From JBEULC01 sp045504435 (lineage in GTDB: Bacteria; Pseudomonadota; Alphaproteobacteria; WRAU01; Hepatincolaceae), in assembly GCA_045504435.1 (NCBI GenBank), contig JBEULC010000001.1, positions 248,001 through 312,000 of the forward strand: DNA of 64,000 nucleotides, in the 5' to 3' direction. Both the position numbers and the translations under genes were made by a program. Below the pieces are notes generated by a model, which was given only the letters and a program-made list of their open reading frames with translations, did not search any database and had not been told where the DNA came from. Positions 35,794 to 45,510 of the stretch are shown one piece after another (position 1 is the stretch's first letter; each line of letters begins with the position of its first letter).

Positions 35794-37686
35794 TTACTTT
35801 TTTTCTGTATAATCAGCATCCACTACATTTTCTTGAGGATTGTCCTGTTTTGCTGTGTCTTGGGTATCTTGAGCATGCGCTGCGGCCTGACTATAAAGCA
35901 ATTCTCCTAATTTCATAGTTTCTTGTTGTAAAGCTTCCATTTTAGATTTTAATTCTTCTACAGAACCTATATCTTTAATAGTTTTAAGCTCAGCAACTTT
36001 AGTTTCAATAGATTGTTTAGTATCTTGTGGGACTTTATCTCCTAATTCTTGTAGATTTTTCTCTACAGAATCAATTGCGCTTTCAACCTGATTGCGAGTT
36101 TCCACTTGCTCTTTCCTTAACCTATCAACTTCAGCATTTTCTTCAGCTTCTTTCGTCATTTTTTGAATATCAGCCTCAGATAAACCAGAAGCAGTGATTT
36201 TAATACCATGTTCTTTGCCTGATACCGCATCTTTTGCTGAAACCCCCACAATACCATTGGCATCAATATCAAAACTTACTTCAATTTTAGGAACTCCTCT
36301 GGGTGCTGCTGGGATACCTATTAATTCAAACTGCCCTAATAATCTGTTATGTTCTACCATTGCTCTTTCCCCTTGGAAAACTCTAATAGAAACTACAGAT
36401 TGATTATTTTCAGCCGTAGAAAAGGTTTGGGTTTTCTTAGTAGGAATTGTAGTATTTTTTTCAATTAATTTAGTAAATACTCCTCCTAAGGTTTCAATCC
36501 CTAATGATAATGGCGTTACATCTAAAAGTAATACGTCTTTTACATGACCACTTAAAACTCCTCCTTGAATAGCCGCACCCACTGCTACTACCTCATCTGG
36601 ATTTACACCCTTATGAGGTTCTTTGCCAAAAAATTCTCTTACTTTTTCTACGATTTTTGGCATTCTCGTCATACCACCTACCAATACTACTTCTTTAATC
36701 TCAGAAACTGAAATGCCTGCATCTTTTAAAGCTATTCCACAAGGTTCCATTGTTTTAGCGATTAAACCCTCCACTAAAGACTCAAGTTTAGCTCTAGTTA
36801 AAGTTAAAGTTAAATGTTTAGCTCCGTTTGCATCTGCTGTGATATAAGGCAAATTGATATCAGTTTGTAAACTAGAAGAAAGTTCAATTTTAGCTTTTTC
36901 CGCAGCTTCTTTTAATCTTTGTAAAGCTAATCTCTCTTTGGATAAATCAATACCTGTGTCTTTTTTAAAAGTTTCAATTAAATAATTAATAACTTCTCTA
37001 TCAAAATCTTCACCGCCTAAAGCTGTATCCCCATTGGTAGATTTTACTTCATATACTCCTTCTTTAGAAATATCTAAAATAGAAACGTCAAAAGTTCCTC
37101 CACCTAAATCATATACCGCTACTAGCCCATTTCCACCTTTATCTAAGCCATACGCTAATCCTGCAGCAGTAGGTTCGTTAATAATTCTTAAAACTTCTAA
37201 ACCTGCAATTTTTCCTGCATCTTGGGTTGCTTGTCTTTGCGCATCATTAAAATAAGCGGGAACAGTGATAACCGCTTGTGTTACTTTTTCCCCTAAAAAG
37301 CTTTCGGCAGTTTCTTTCATTTTTTGTAAAATCATAGCACTTATTTCTTGTGGGCTATACTTTTTACCAGATACTTCTACCCAGGCTTCTCCATTTTTTC
37401 CTTCAACAATAGGAAAAGGTGAGAGCTTTTTTACCCTATCTAATTCTTTATCATTAAATTTTCTACCAATTAATCTTTTGATCCCAAATAAAGTTTTTTC
37501 AGGGTTGGTAACAGCTTGTCTTTTAGCTGCTTCACCAACTAATTTTTCCCCATCCTTAGCAAAAGCCACTATAGAAGGAGTAGTATTTCTTCCTTCACTA
37601 TTAGCAATCACCTTTGTATCTGCGCCATCCATAACGGACACACAAGAATTGGTAGTTCCTAAATCTATACCTATTACTTTTGACAT
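35794..37686 (-). CDS. dnaK: Chaperone protein DnaK (Hsp70)
   Basis: ATP-driven chaperone for protein folding and stress survival. The 630-residue protein begins GIDLGTTNSCVSVMDG. It contains the phosphate loops NEPTAAGLAYGLD and YDLGGGTFDVSI, the linker LLLDVTPLSLGIETLGG, a substrate-binding domain, a helical lid and the C-terminal motif VVDADYTEKK. A perfect AAGGAG lies five bases before the ATG, and a stress-type promoter lies about 60 bases upstream. It follows grpE on the same strand after 162 bases. Confidence 0.98.
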   Translation of the reverse strand: MSKVIGIDLGTTNSCVSVMDGADTKVIANSEGRNTTPSIVAFAKDGEKLVGEAAKRQAVTNPEKTLFGIKRLIGRKFNDKELDRVKKLSPFPIVEGKNGEAWVEVSGKKYSPQEISAMILQKMKETAESFLGEKVTQAVITVPAYFNDAQRQATQDAGKIAGLEVLRIINEPTAAGLAYGLDKGGNGLVAVYDLGGGTFDVSILDISKEGVYEVKSTNGDTALGGEDFDREVINYLIETFKKDTGIDLSKERLALQRLKEAAEKAKIELSSSLQTDINLPYITADANGAKHLTLTLTRAKLESLVEGLIAKTMEPCGIALKDAGISVSEIKEVVLVGGMTRMPKIVEKVREFFGKEPHKGVNPDEVVAVGAAIQGGVLSGHVKDVLLLDVTPLSLGIETLGGVFTKLIEKNTTIPTKKTQTFSTAENNQSVVSIRVFQGERAMVEHNRLLGQFELIGIPAAPRGVPKIEVSFDIDANGIVGVSAKDAVSGKEHGIKITASGLSEADIQKMTKEAEENAEVDRLRKEQVETRNQVESAIDSVEKNLQELGDKVPQDTKQSIETKVAELKTIKDIGSVEELKSKMEALQQETMKLGELLYSQAAAHAQDTQDTAKQDNPQENVVDADYTEKK

Positions 37687-37744
37687 TTTAACTCCTTAAT
37701 TTATTATTTTTTCTATAATTTTATCCACATTTTAGAGATATTGG

Positions 37745-37776
37745 TATATTGCCACCTTTAATTAGCGAAATTCAAG
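37745..37776 (-). promoter_or_regulatory. Candidate heat-shock (RpoH-like) promoter of dnaK
   Basis: On the minus strand CTTGAAT (37776-37770) and CAATATA (37751-37745) are 18 bases apart and lie 59 bases before dnaK. CTTGAA is the alphaproteobacterial RpoH -35 core, though TTGAAT/CAATAT also reads as a sigma-70 promoter. No CIRCE repeat is present. Confidence 0.4.
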
Positions 37777-37848
37777 TTGTTTTCTAATTACTTAGATAAG
37801 AACATTTATAAAATTACGCAAGTATAAGCGCAAATAATTTTTTATGCC

Positions 37849-38835
37849 CTAGGTATTTTTTATTACGCCAACTTTTGCTGATCTTAAAATACGATCATGG
37901 ATTTTATAACCTTCCTCTACTACTTCATATATAGTATCATCTTCTTTATTTGTATCGGTTTTAGAAAAAAGTGCTTCATGAAAATTAGCATCAAACCTTT
38001 TATCTAGTGCTTCAACTTTGGTGATGCCAAATTTGCTTAAAGCTTTATTTAATTCTTTTTGTGTTAATTGTATTCCTGTAATAAAGTTTTTTATAGCAGG
38101 AGAGTGACCAGCTAAAGAGTTTTTTTCGCTATCTAAATTCAATTCAGCAAAAGCTTTGTTAAAAATATCTAAAGTCCCCACTAACTCTTTGGCTAACTCT
38201 GCGATTGCATATTTAGCTGCATCAATTTGGGACTTATCACTTCTTTTACGTAAGTTCTCAATATCCGCTAATGACCTTAAATATTTGCCCTCACTTTCTT
38301 TAAGCTTTTCTTGGGCTTCTTCTAAATCTTTTTCTAATTGCTGTTGCTCTTCATGATTGAAGCTAGCATCTTCAATATGATCGGTTTGATAGTGGGCAGG
38401 CTCCTCAGAATTGCTGGCAAAAGCACTACTCCCTGGGCTTTGTTGATTTTTATTTTTGGCATTGTTTAAGTAATCTTGATATTTATGTGGTGCTTCATAT
38501 AAAGTATTAAAATTATCTGTATTGTCGCTTTTAAATTCCCCTGGTTTTAAATCATTAGCTCTATTTAGAGTTCCACCTTTAAGGTTATTCTCTCTTAAAT
38601 TATTATAAGAGCTATTAGCTCTTATATTATTATGCATATTTTGATTTAAATCACCAAATTCTTTGGTAGGTTTATCAAGGGTTTGTTTGCTTTCTTTATT
38701 TTCTTCGGGTTTTTTATCTTTATAATTATCTCCTAGAGGATAAGAAGCTTTACGCTCCAAACTTTCTCGTTTTTCCCCTAAGTCTTTATTTAGTATATTA
38801 TCTTTTTTTGTAGTATCTTTCATTTTATTGTCCAT
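37849..38835 (-). CDS. grpE: Nucleotide exchange factor GrpE with long N-terminal extension
   Basis: Releases ADP from DnaK. I place the start at ATG 38835, which has AAGGAAA eight bases upstream, giving 328 residues; the longest frame starts at 38886. Residues about 160-328 are the GrpE domain: a coiled coil (EKDLEEAQEKLKESEGKYLR), the family core DIENLRKRSDKS, and the C-terminal beta region ending ILRSAKVGVI. The first 159 residues are Asn/Lys/Glu-rich low complexity and unlike the usual 20-50 residue tail. The start overlaps the end of the M20 peptidase gene by 11 bases, so the two are probably co-translated. Confidence 0.9.
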   Translation of the reverse strand: MDNKMKDTTKKDNILNKDLGEKRESLERKASYPLGDNYKDKKPEENKESKQTLDKPTKEFGDLNQNMHNNIRANSSYNNLRENNLKGGTLNRANDLKPGEFKSDNTDNFNTLYEAPHKYQDYLNNAKNKNQQSPGSSAFASNSEEPAHYQTDHIEDASFNHEEQQQLEKDLEEAQEKLKESEGKYLRSLADIENLRKRSDKSQIDAAKYAIAELAKELVGTLDIFNKAFAELNLDSEKNSLAGHSPAIKNFITGIQLTQKELNKALSKFGITKVEALDKRFDANFHEALFSKTDTNKEDDTIYEVVEEGYKIHDRILRSAKVGVIKNT

Positions 38836-40024
38836 TTTTATTTTCCTTATTATATTCTTGTCTGTAAGGGAGCACAGGTATGACACTTGGTAAAGTTTTA
38901 ATCTTAACTAACTTATTAATGATCTCAATTAATAAGTTACACCTTGGTTCTACAGAGTTTAAATCTAAATACTCATTTTCTGTATGAAAAGCTCCACCAA
39001 TAGGTCCCATACCATCAATTACGGCGCAACCCACATCTGAAGCAAAACAGCCATCTGAGCCTCCATGTGAAGCCTGCCATTTAATTTCTATACCCAAATT
39101 TCTTCCTACAAATTCTAAATGCCTTTTCATCATTTTAGAATTGGCATTAAGTACTAAAGCGGGAAAAAATCCTACTATTTCTGCCGTTAACTCTACTTTC
39201 CCTGCCGTTAAACTCTCCTTAAAGGCCTCTATTTTGCTTTGTAAAAGAGTTAAAGAATCTTTATCTAAAAATCTCATTTGTAATCCTAAAACAATATGAT
39301 CAGGCACCATCGCCAAATTAGGTAAGCCCCCTTCTAAGATCACACAATTAACCAAGCTACCTTTATAGTGAGAATTTAAAATATCCACCTGTTTAATAAA
39401 ATTAGCACATTGCAATAGGGCTGAAGAACCTTCTTTAAAGTTCTTCATAGTAGCAGGTATACCTTTAAAATGGATTTTATAATTAATGTATCCATATCTT
39501 TTATCAACCAAAGAGCCATCTTCCCTAGCGGCTTCTAAGGTAAAACAATATTTTGCTCTAGTAGCTAGCTCTTTAATTAAATCTGCATTACCTGGCGAAC
39601 CTACTTCTTCATTGGAATTTAAAAAATAAGCAAATTTAAATGTATCTAATCGCAAATAATTAAGGGCATATATACCCATTAAAGCGCAACCTTTATCATC
39701 AATTACACCAGGACCATAAACTTTATTTCCTTCAATACGCAATCTTCTATTATCTGCGGTTCCTATAGGATAAACTGTATCCATATGCGCTAATAATAAA
39801 ATATCAAAATCTTCATTAGCCTCTGCGTTAGTTATCAATAAACAAGGGCCTGAATCTTTTTGGCCTTCAATAAAACTTACTTTTACTGGCAAATGCGCTA
39901 CTTTTTCCGCCAAAAATTGCGCAACTTGTCTAATACCATCGACATAATTTGTGGGGCTATCTATAGCAACTAAATAAGTTAAATCTTCAATATATTTATT
40001 TAAATCTTTAGTATTATAAAACAT
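38825..40024 (-). CDS. M20-family metallopeptidase (carboxypeptidase G2/ArgE/DapE-like)
   Basis: Zinc-dependent hydrolase that removes a C-terminal residue or an acyl group from a small substrate. The 399-residue protein has the first metal motif AHMDTVYPIG, GPGVIDDKGC with the bridging Asp, the catalytic and metal Glu pair in NSNEEVGSPG, a later Glu in TLEAAREDGS and the C-terminal His in AFHTENEYLDL. HGGSDGCFASDVG marks the dimerisation-to-catalytic transition of the CPG2 branch. Substrate cannot be assigned. It sits where hrcA often lies in alphaproteobacteria, between rph and grpE. Confidence 0.88.
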   Translation of the reverse strand: MFYNTKDLNKYIEDLTYLVAIDSPTNYVDGIRQVAQFLAEKVAHLPVKVSFIEGQKDSGPCLLITNAEANEDFDILLLAHMDTVYPIGTADNRRLRIEGNKVYGPGVIDDKGCALMGIYALNYLRLDTFKFAYFLNSNEEVGSPGNADLIKELATRAKYCFTLEAAREDGSLVDKRYGYINYKIHFKGIPATMKNFKEGSSALLQCANFIKQVDILNSHYKGSLVNCVILEGGLPNLAMVPDHIVLGLQMRFLDKDSLTLLQSKIEAFKESLTAGKVELTAEIVGFFPALVLNANSKMMKRHLEFVGRNLGIEIKWQASHGGSDGCFASDVGCAVIDGMGPIGGAFHTENEYLDLNSVEPRCNLLIEIINKLVKIKTLPSVIPVLPYRQEYNKENKNGQ

Positions 40025-40276
40025 AAAACCTCTGTGAATTTATTAATTTATATTTATATTTGATAATTATTAGATATACTTAAATTAAGTATATTTGTAT
40101 AAAATATATTGTACACAATTATATTATTATCTTAATATAAATTTGCCCTATTTAATGCTTTTTTACCGAATATTAGATTTTAATTGAGGCTGCAAAAATA
40201 AATTCCTTTATTAAAACCATTTTATAATTATATAGTAAAGGTAATTAGCCTCGTCAATACATAACCCTAAAAGAAA

Positions 40277-41050
40277 ATGAATACTTACCCAGAAAATATC
40301 AAAAGAAAAGCTGATCGTGCTTTAAATCAGCTAAGAGAAATTACTATCACTCCAAATTACAATAAATATGCGGAAGGCTCTTGTTTGATTGAATTTGGCA
40401 ATACAAAAATAATATGTACTGCTTCTTTAGAGGCCAAAGTGCCACGCTTTTTAAAAGGCACAGGCAAAGGCTGGCTAACAGCAGAATATGGTATGCTGCC
40501 TCGTTCTACTGCAGAACGCATGGAGAGAGAAGCAGTTAAAGGTAAACAAAGCGGCCGCACCCAGGAAATTCAAAGATTAATAGGAAGAAGTTTAAGAACA
40601 GCTGTGGATTTTGAAGCTCTAGGAGAAAGGCAAATCAAAATAGATTGTGATGTTTTACAAGCTGATGGGGGTACTCGCACCGCTTCTATATGCGGAGGAT
40701 ATATAGCATTATATTTAGCTTTTCAAACTTTAGTAAACAAAGGAATAATAAGCCATATTCCTTTAACTTCTGAAATAGCTGCTATATCTTGTGGAGTTTA
40801 TAATGATCAACTGCTGTTAGATTTAGATTATTCAGAAGATAGCCAAGCCCAAACTGATGCTAACTTTGTAATGACTGCTGATAAAAATCTAATTGAAGTA
40901 CAAGTTTCCTCAGAAAAATCGCCAATTAATAAGGAAAACTTTCAAGAACTCTTTTTCTTAGCTGAACAAGGGATTGAGCAATTAATCATTATTCAAAGGG
41001 CAGTTTTACAAAATTATTTACAAGCAAATAAAGAAAAGCAAAATAATTAA
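40277..41050 (+). CDS. rph: Ribonuclease PH
   Basis: Phosphate-dependent 3' exoribonuclease that trims tRNA precursors. At 257 residues it is slightly longer than the usual 238. The start NIKRKADRALNQLREITI, the phosphate-binding QSGRTQEIQRLIGRSLR and the catalytic DCDVLQADGGTRTAS segment are conserved. It is divergent from the M20 peptidase across a 252-base AT-rich spacer and begins the rph-rdgB-hemW set. Confidence 0.96.
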   Translation: MNTYPENIKRKADRALNQLREITITPNYNKYAEGSCLIEFGNTKIICTASLEAKVPRFLKGTGKGWLTAEYGMLPRSTAERMEREAVKGKQSGRTQEIQRLIGRSLRTAVDFEALGERQIKIDCDVLQADGGTRTASICGGYIALYLAFQTLVNKGIISHIPLTSEIAAISCGVYNDQLLLDLDYSEDSQAQTDANFVMTADKNLIEVQVSSEKSPINKENFQELFFLAEQGIEQLIIIQRAVLQNYLQANKEKQNN

Positions 41051-41053
41051 TGT

Positions 41054-41885
41054 TTGTGGGTAAATAAATTGATAAATCAACTATTATTAGCTTCTGGTAA
41101 CCAAAATAAAATTTTAGAACTGCAAGAAATACTAAAAAAATTTGGTATTGCGGAGCACTTAAAATTATTTTCTGGCAAAGATTTTAATCTGCTAGAACCT
41201 ATAGAAGATGGTGCTACTTATGAAGAAAATGCTTTCATTAAAGCAAAAGCAGCCTCTATAACCACTAATTTGCTATCATTAAGTGATGACTCAGGTATAG
41301 AAATCCAGGCCCTTGATAATCAACCTGGTATTTATTCTGCCCGTTGGGCCCTTAATCCTAGTTTGAGGGTTGATAATAAAGAGAATTTAGTAACTACTAA
41401 TATAAATTCTCAAGCCGATAAGTTAGACTCCTTAAGGCCAGATTATGATAAACTTTTCTCCCAGCTTGAATCTATTATGCAACAAAAAATTCACGGAAAA
41501 GTCAAAAGGCAATATACTACAAGAACAAGTTCATATCCATTATCAGGCAAAATTTATTTGTGTTTTGTGCCTTTATTTTCCGGCAAAATTATATGAACAA
41601 CTTACGCCTATGTTAAAATATAACGAACCTTTATCTAAAAAATATAATTATATATATTTTAAAGGCATTTGCGAAGGTAATCTAAGCTTTCCTCCTAAGG
41701 GCAATAAAGGTTTTGCTTATGATAAAATTTTTGTTCCAAAATTTTTGGCCTCACCAAATAATGAGCCAAATCAAAAAACTTTTGCTGAACTAGATACCAT
41801 AGAAAAAAATCAGATTAGCCATCGGGGTATTGCCTTAAAAAAATTATGCAATTTTTTGTTAGAAGTTTTGCCCTTAATTAAATAA
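41054..41885 (+). pseudogene. rdgB: Frameshifted XTP/dITP pyrophosphatase (HAM1/RdgB)
   Basis: RdgB removes non-canonical purine triphosphates such as dITP. The N-terminal half reads in one frame (TTG 41054 or TTG 41069 to about 41500) with LLASGNQNK, the catalytic LSDDSGIEIQAL and YSARWA. The C-terminal half (QAKFICVL, CEGNLSFPPKGNKGFAYDKI, ISHRGIALKKL) continues in the +1 frame to 41885. A one-base insertion or two-base deletion must lie between about 41480 and 41545; an A6 run near 41485 is a likely place. Both halves are well conserved, so the lesion is recent or a sequencing error. hemW follows after 41 bases. Confidence 0.85.
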
Positions 41886-41926
41886 GTTTAACAATCATAA
41901 AAATAAATTATTAAATAAAAATCCTA

Positions 41927-43156
41927 ATGAAATCTAAACAACTTTTATCTAGCTTAGTCAACAACGTAATTAACAATTTATTTTTGCCAACCTTTGAACC
42001 CGGAACAATTTCCGTTTATATTCATTGGCCTTTTTGTTTAAAAAAATGCCCTTATTGTGATTTTAATAGCTATGTATCTAAAAGTGTCAATCATAATGAT
42101 TGGTTACAAGGATATAAAAATTCTATTTTAGGACAACAAAAATTTTTGGATAATAAAATAGTAAAATCCATATTTTTTGGTGGAGGTACACCTTCTTTAA
42201 TGGAACCTTATATTGTTAATGAATTAATTAACCATTTTAAAGAACATAATCATAGTTTAAATCCTAATTTAAGTAAGGATAATCAGTATGGGATTAAAGA
42301 AATAACTTTAGAAAGCAATCCTTCTACTTTTGAAATTAATCGTTTTACGGATTTTAAACAAGCTGGTATCACTCGTTTATCCACAGGTATTCAATCATTT
42401 TCTAATTCTAGTTTAAAATTTCTGGGACGTAATCATAATGCTTTAGAGGCAATTAAAGCTTTAGAAGCATCTAATAATATTTTTGCACGTACAAGCTTTG
42501 ATCTCATCATAGGCTTGCCTGGCCAAGCTTTAAACGACTGGCAGAACGAACTAGACTTTGCGTTAAAGTTTTTCAAAGAACATATTTCAATTTATCAACT
42601 TACTATAGAAAAAGGCACGCCTTTTTCTGCTAACAAAGTTCCAGAAGCAGATGAAGAAATTGCTGCCCAATTATATTTGCATACTATAGAAACCTTAAGA
42701 GCAAAAAATATTCATCAATATGAAATTTCTAACTTTGCGATAACTAATGGTGAAGGTATACATAACCTTAATTACTGGAAAGGTGGCGAATATTTGGGCA
42801 TTGGGCCTAACGCTCATGGTAGAGTTTTTTATAATAACGCTTGGTTTGCTACTAGGGAAATTAAAAACCCTAACAAGTGGCTAGATTGTGCACTTGCTAA
42901 TAATACTAATCTCCTACAAAATCCCTTATTTGAAGAATACACTCAGCTTTCATTAGAAGAAAGGTTTGAAGAGATTGTGCTCACCCATTTAAGAGTTAGT
43001 CAGGATATTCCAGAATTTATTATCAACAATCTAAATCCTGAAAAAATCCAATTATTAAAAGAACAAAACTTATTAATATGGAGCCAAAATAAGCTATATA
43101 TTAGTGATTATGGTAGAATGTGCCTTAACTATATTACAAGCTATCTACTTACTTGA
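41927..43156 (+). CDS. hemW: HemW, heme chaperone (radical SAM, coproporphyrinogen oxidase-like)
   Basis: Radical-SAM family protein that binds heme and is thought to deliver it to respiratory enzymes. The 409-residue protein has the cluster motif C37-x3-C41-x2-C44 in FCLKKCPYCDFNSY, followed by FFGGGTPSL and ESNPST, as in HemW. HemN itself has an additional N-terminal extension and Cys that are not seen here. C-terminal residues GIGPNAHGR and the HemN_C-like domain are present. It is the last gene of the rph set and convergent with gpsA. Confidence 0.93.
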   Translation: MKSKQLLSSLVNNVINNLFLPTFEPGTISVYIHWPFCLKKCPYCDFNSYVSKSVNHNDWLQGYKNSILGQQKFLDNKIVKSIFFGGGTPSLMEPYIVNELINHFKEHNHSLNPNLSKDNQYGIKEITLESNPSTFEINRFTDFKQAGITRLSTGIQSFSNSSLKFLGRNHNALEAIKALEASNNIFARTSFDLIIGLPGQALNDWQNELDFALKFFKEHISIYQLTIEKGTPFSANKVPEADEEIAAQLYLHTIETLRAKNIHQYEISNFAITNGEGIHNLNYWKGGEYLGIGPNAHGRVFYNNAWFATREIKNPNKWLDCALANNTNLLQNPLFEEYTQLSLEERFEEIVLTHLRVSQDIPEFIINNLNPEKIQLLKEQNLLIWSQNKLYISDYGRMCLNYITSYLLT

Positions 43157-43166
43157 TTGTATTAGG

Positions 43167-44153
43167 TTATTCTTCGCTTATGGGCTTTTGCATTAAAGTT
43201 TGCACTACCTCTCGTAAATTTTTTCCTTCATAACAAATTTCATACACCTGTTTGCAAATAGGCATATTTATTTGTCTCTCCTGCATAATCTCATATAAAG
43301 CTTTGGTAGTATAAAAACCTTCAGCTATCCCTGATAATTTACCTTCCATTTTACCGCTATACTTCCCTTGTTCACCAATTGTTAGACCTAAGGAAAAATT
43401 TCTTGATTTCTCAGAGGTTGCAGTTAATAGTAAATCTCCTAATCCACTTAACCCATAAACGGTTTCAGCTTTACCACCTAAACTTAAGGTTAAATTAACA
43501 ATATCCTTTAAACCTCTAGTTAACATAGCCGCTAAAGCATTATTGCCTAAGTCAGCCCCCTTAATTATTCCTCCTGCGATCGCTAAAACATTTTTGACTG
43601 CTCCACCAATTTGAGAAGCCATCACATCATCGCTATAATAAATTCTCATTACATTTGAGCTAAACTGTGTTGCTAATTTTTTTGCTTCTTCAATATTGGG
43701 CAAAGCTAATAGTAAAGCGGTGGGTAATTCTTTAGCTAAGTCAGTAGCAAAACTAGGTCCTGTTAAAACTCCAATATTTTCTGGATGACCTAATTCATAC
43801 TCTAATATTTGAGAAATAAGCTGCTTATTTTTGATTTCAATGCCTTTTGAACAAATTAATATTTTGCTATTTTCACAAAAAGGCTTGATTTTAATAGCCA
43901 TATCTCTAATAAATTGGGTTGGTGTGGCTATTAAAAGTATTTTATAATCCTTAAGATCCGCTATATTAGAAGTACCTTTAATATGGGAAGGAAGTAAAAA
44001 TCCTTCTAAATATAACGTATTAGTGTGATATTGATTAATTGAATCTCTAACTTCATTTTCTATACTATAAATTAAAATATCTTGGAACTTTTTAGATAGC
44101 CCGATGGCTAAAGCTGTTCCCCACGCTCCACCTCCAATAATCCCTATTTTCAT
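43167..44153 (-). CDS. gpsA: Glycerol-3-phosphate dehydrogenase [NAD(P)+]
   Basis: Reduces dihydroxyacetone phosphate to sn-glycerol-3-phosphate for phospholipid synthesis. The 328-residue protein begins with IGIIGGGAWGTALAIGL, has ILICSKGIE, the catalytic Lys segment GGAVKNVLAIAGGI, and the C-terminal domain GLGDLLLTATSEKSRNFSLG. It follows tsaD on the same strand after 121 bases. Its product feeds the PlsC pathway. Confidence 0.96.
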   Translation of the reverse strand: MKIGIIGGGAWGTALAIGLSKKFQDILIYSIENEVRDSINQYHTNTLYLEGFLLPSHIKGTSNIADLKDYKILLIATPTQFIRDMAIKIKPFCENSKILICSKGIEIKNKQLISQILEYELGHPENIGVLTGPSFATDLAKELPTALLLALPNIEEAKKLATQFSSNVMRIYYSDDVMASQIGGAVKNVLAIAGGIIKGADLGNNALAAMLTRGLKDIVNLTLSLGGKAETVYGLSGLGDLLLTATSEKSRNFSLGLTIGEQGKYSGKMEGKLSGIAEGFYTTKALYEIMQERQINMPICKQVYEICYEGKNLREVVQTLMQKPISEE

Positions 44154-44274
44154 TTTGTTATCCCTACTTAGTTAAATATTAAATTAATTTAATAATATTA
44201 GTAAATCTCCTAAAAGATTAATACTTATATATAGTCTAAAAAAATTCAGACGTAAAACTAAAAATATGAAACCA

Positions 44275-45351
44275 TTATAATTCTTCTAAAGACCAGCGCG
44301 GATTAATAGGGGTATTTAGCTCATCAATTAACCCAGCTTGAAGTTTTTTTATCCCGCACCAGGCTACCATCACTCCATTATCGGTACAAAATTCCAAGGG
44401 AGGAAACACTGCAGTAATACCTTTGTTATTAACAAACTTTTCTAAATTCATTCTTAAATATAAATTGGCTGCCACCCCTCCTGATACCACCAAGTGTTCC
44501 AAGTGACCATGTTCTTTCTCAAAAATCTGTATAGCATGTAAGGTGCGATCTACAACAATATCAGTAATGGTATGTTGAAGTGAAGCACATATATCTTTTA
44601 TCATTTGCTCTGATAAATTATGAGCTGTATTAGCTCGCTCCTTTGCTTGGAAATTATTTACAGATAAATTGATAATTTGTTGCCTTACTGCAGTTTTCAG
44701 GCCTGCGAAAGAAAAATTACAATTTTTTTGATAATTATGAGTACCGGTACAAAGCGGTTTAGGGAATTTAAAACTTAAAGGGTCCCCTTGGGTAGCCAAA
44801 TTTTGGATTTCAGCTCCACCTGGGTAAGGTAAACCTAATAATCTTGCGGCCTTATCAAATGCTTCTCCAATAGCATCATCAATGGTTTCTCCTAATAATA
44901 TATATTTGTTTACCCCTAACACCGCCACAAATTGGCTATGTCCCCCTGAAACTAATAAAAGTAAAAAAGGATATTTTATATTCTCAAATAAAGTAGGAGT
45001 TAAGGCATGAGCTTGCAAATGGTTGATAGCCAAAAAAGGCTTACTGCAAACTAAAGCCAGAGTTTTAGCAGCCACGGCCCCAACCATTAAACCCCCAATT
45101 AAACCAGGACCACATACCCCTGCAAACCCATCAATATCATTTAGGGAAATTTTACTTTTTGCTATGGTTTGGGTAATTAGAGAGTCAATTACTTCTAAAT
45201 GGGCTCTGGCGGCTAGTTCTGGTACCACTCCCCCAAAAGATTGATGCAATTTAATTTGGGAAACAAGACAGTGCGCTAAGATATTAAATTTATCATCAAC
45301 TATTGCTACTGCTGTTTCATCACAACTGCTTTCTATCCCTAAAATTATCAT
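44275..45351 (-). CDS. tsaD: tRNA N6-threonylcarbamoyladenosine transferase TsaD
   Basis: Transfers the threonylcarbamoyl group to A37 of ANN-decoding tRNAs with TsaB and TsaE. The 358-residue protein starts LGIESSCDETAVA, has the metal-binding H111 and H115 (NHLQAH) and the ATP-binding SGGHSQFVAV, GEAFDKAARLLGLPYPGG and VVSGGVAANLYLR. It is divergent from the mitofilin-like gene, an arrangement found in alphaproteobacteria with hemC and hemD in between. Confidence 0.97.
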   Translation of the reverse strand: MIILGIESSCDETAVAIVDDKFNILAHCLVSQIKLHQSFGGVVPELAARAHLEVIDSLITQTIAKSKISLNDIDGFAGVCGPGLIGGLMVGAVAAKTLALVCSKPFLAINHLQAHALTPTLFENIKYPFLLLLVSGGHSQFVAVLGVNKYILLGETIDDAIGEAFDKAARLLGLPYPGGAEIQNLATQGDPLSFKFPKPLCTGTHNYQKNCNFSFAGLKTAVRQQIINLSVNNFQAKERANTAHNLSEQMIKDICASLQHTITDIVVDRTLHAIQIFEKEHGHLEHLVVSGGVAANLYLRMNLEKFVNNKGITAVFPPLEFCTDNGVMVAWCGIKKLQAGLIDELNTPINPRWSLEEL

Positions 45352-45510
45352 AAAAAAAAATACCCTTATTAATTGAATTCCACTATAATTGATTATAATT
45401 TAATTTACATGGTTTTTGTACAAATATACCTAAGTGGTATCTAGCTAACAAAAATCCCTTGCAGCTCAGGTTGCAACACATGGATCTGCACAATAACTTT
45501 TGGAGCACTT

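Noticed and set aside
35212..37699. Long plus-strand frames opposite dnaJ and dnaK
   Set aside because: They are antisense shadows caused by codon bias of the conserved genes; no ribosome binding sites or recognisable domains.
41470..41550. Programmed ribosomal frameshift in rdgB
   Set aside because: The required change is +1, and no known slippery heptamer or stop-coupled +1 site is seen at the junction; mutation or sequencing error is simpler.
45408..45510. hemC remnant or small peptide in the GC-richer stretch before the mitofilin-like gene
   Set aside because: The open frame gives a 30-40 residue peptide without a start codon, and nothing like the HemC N-terminal motif is present.
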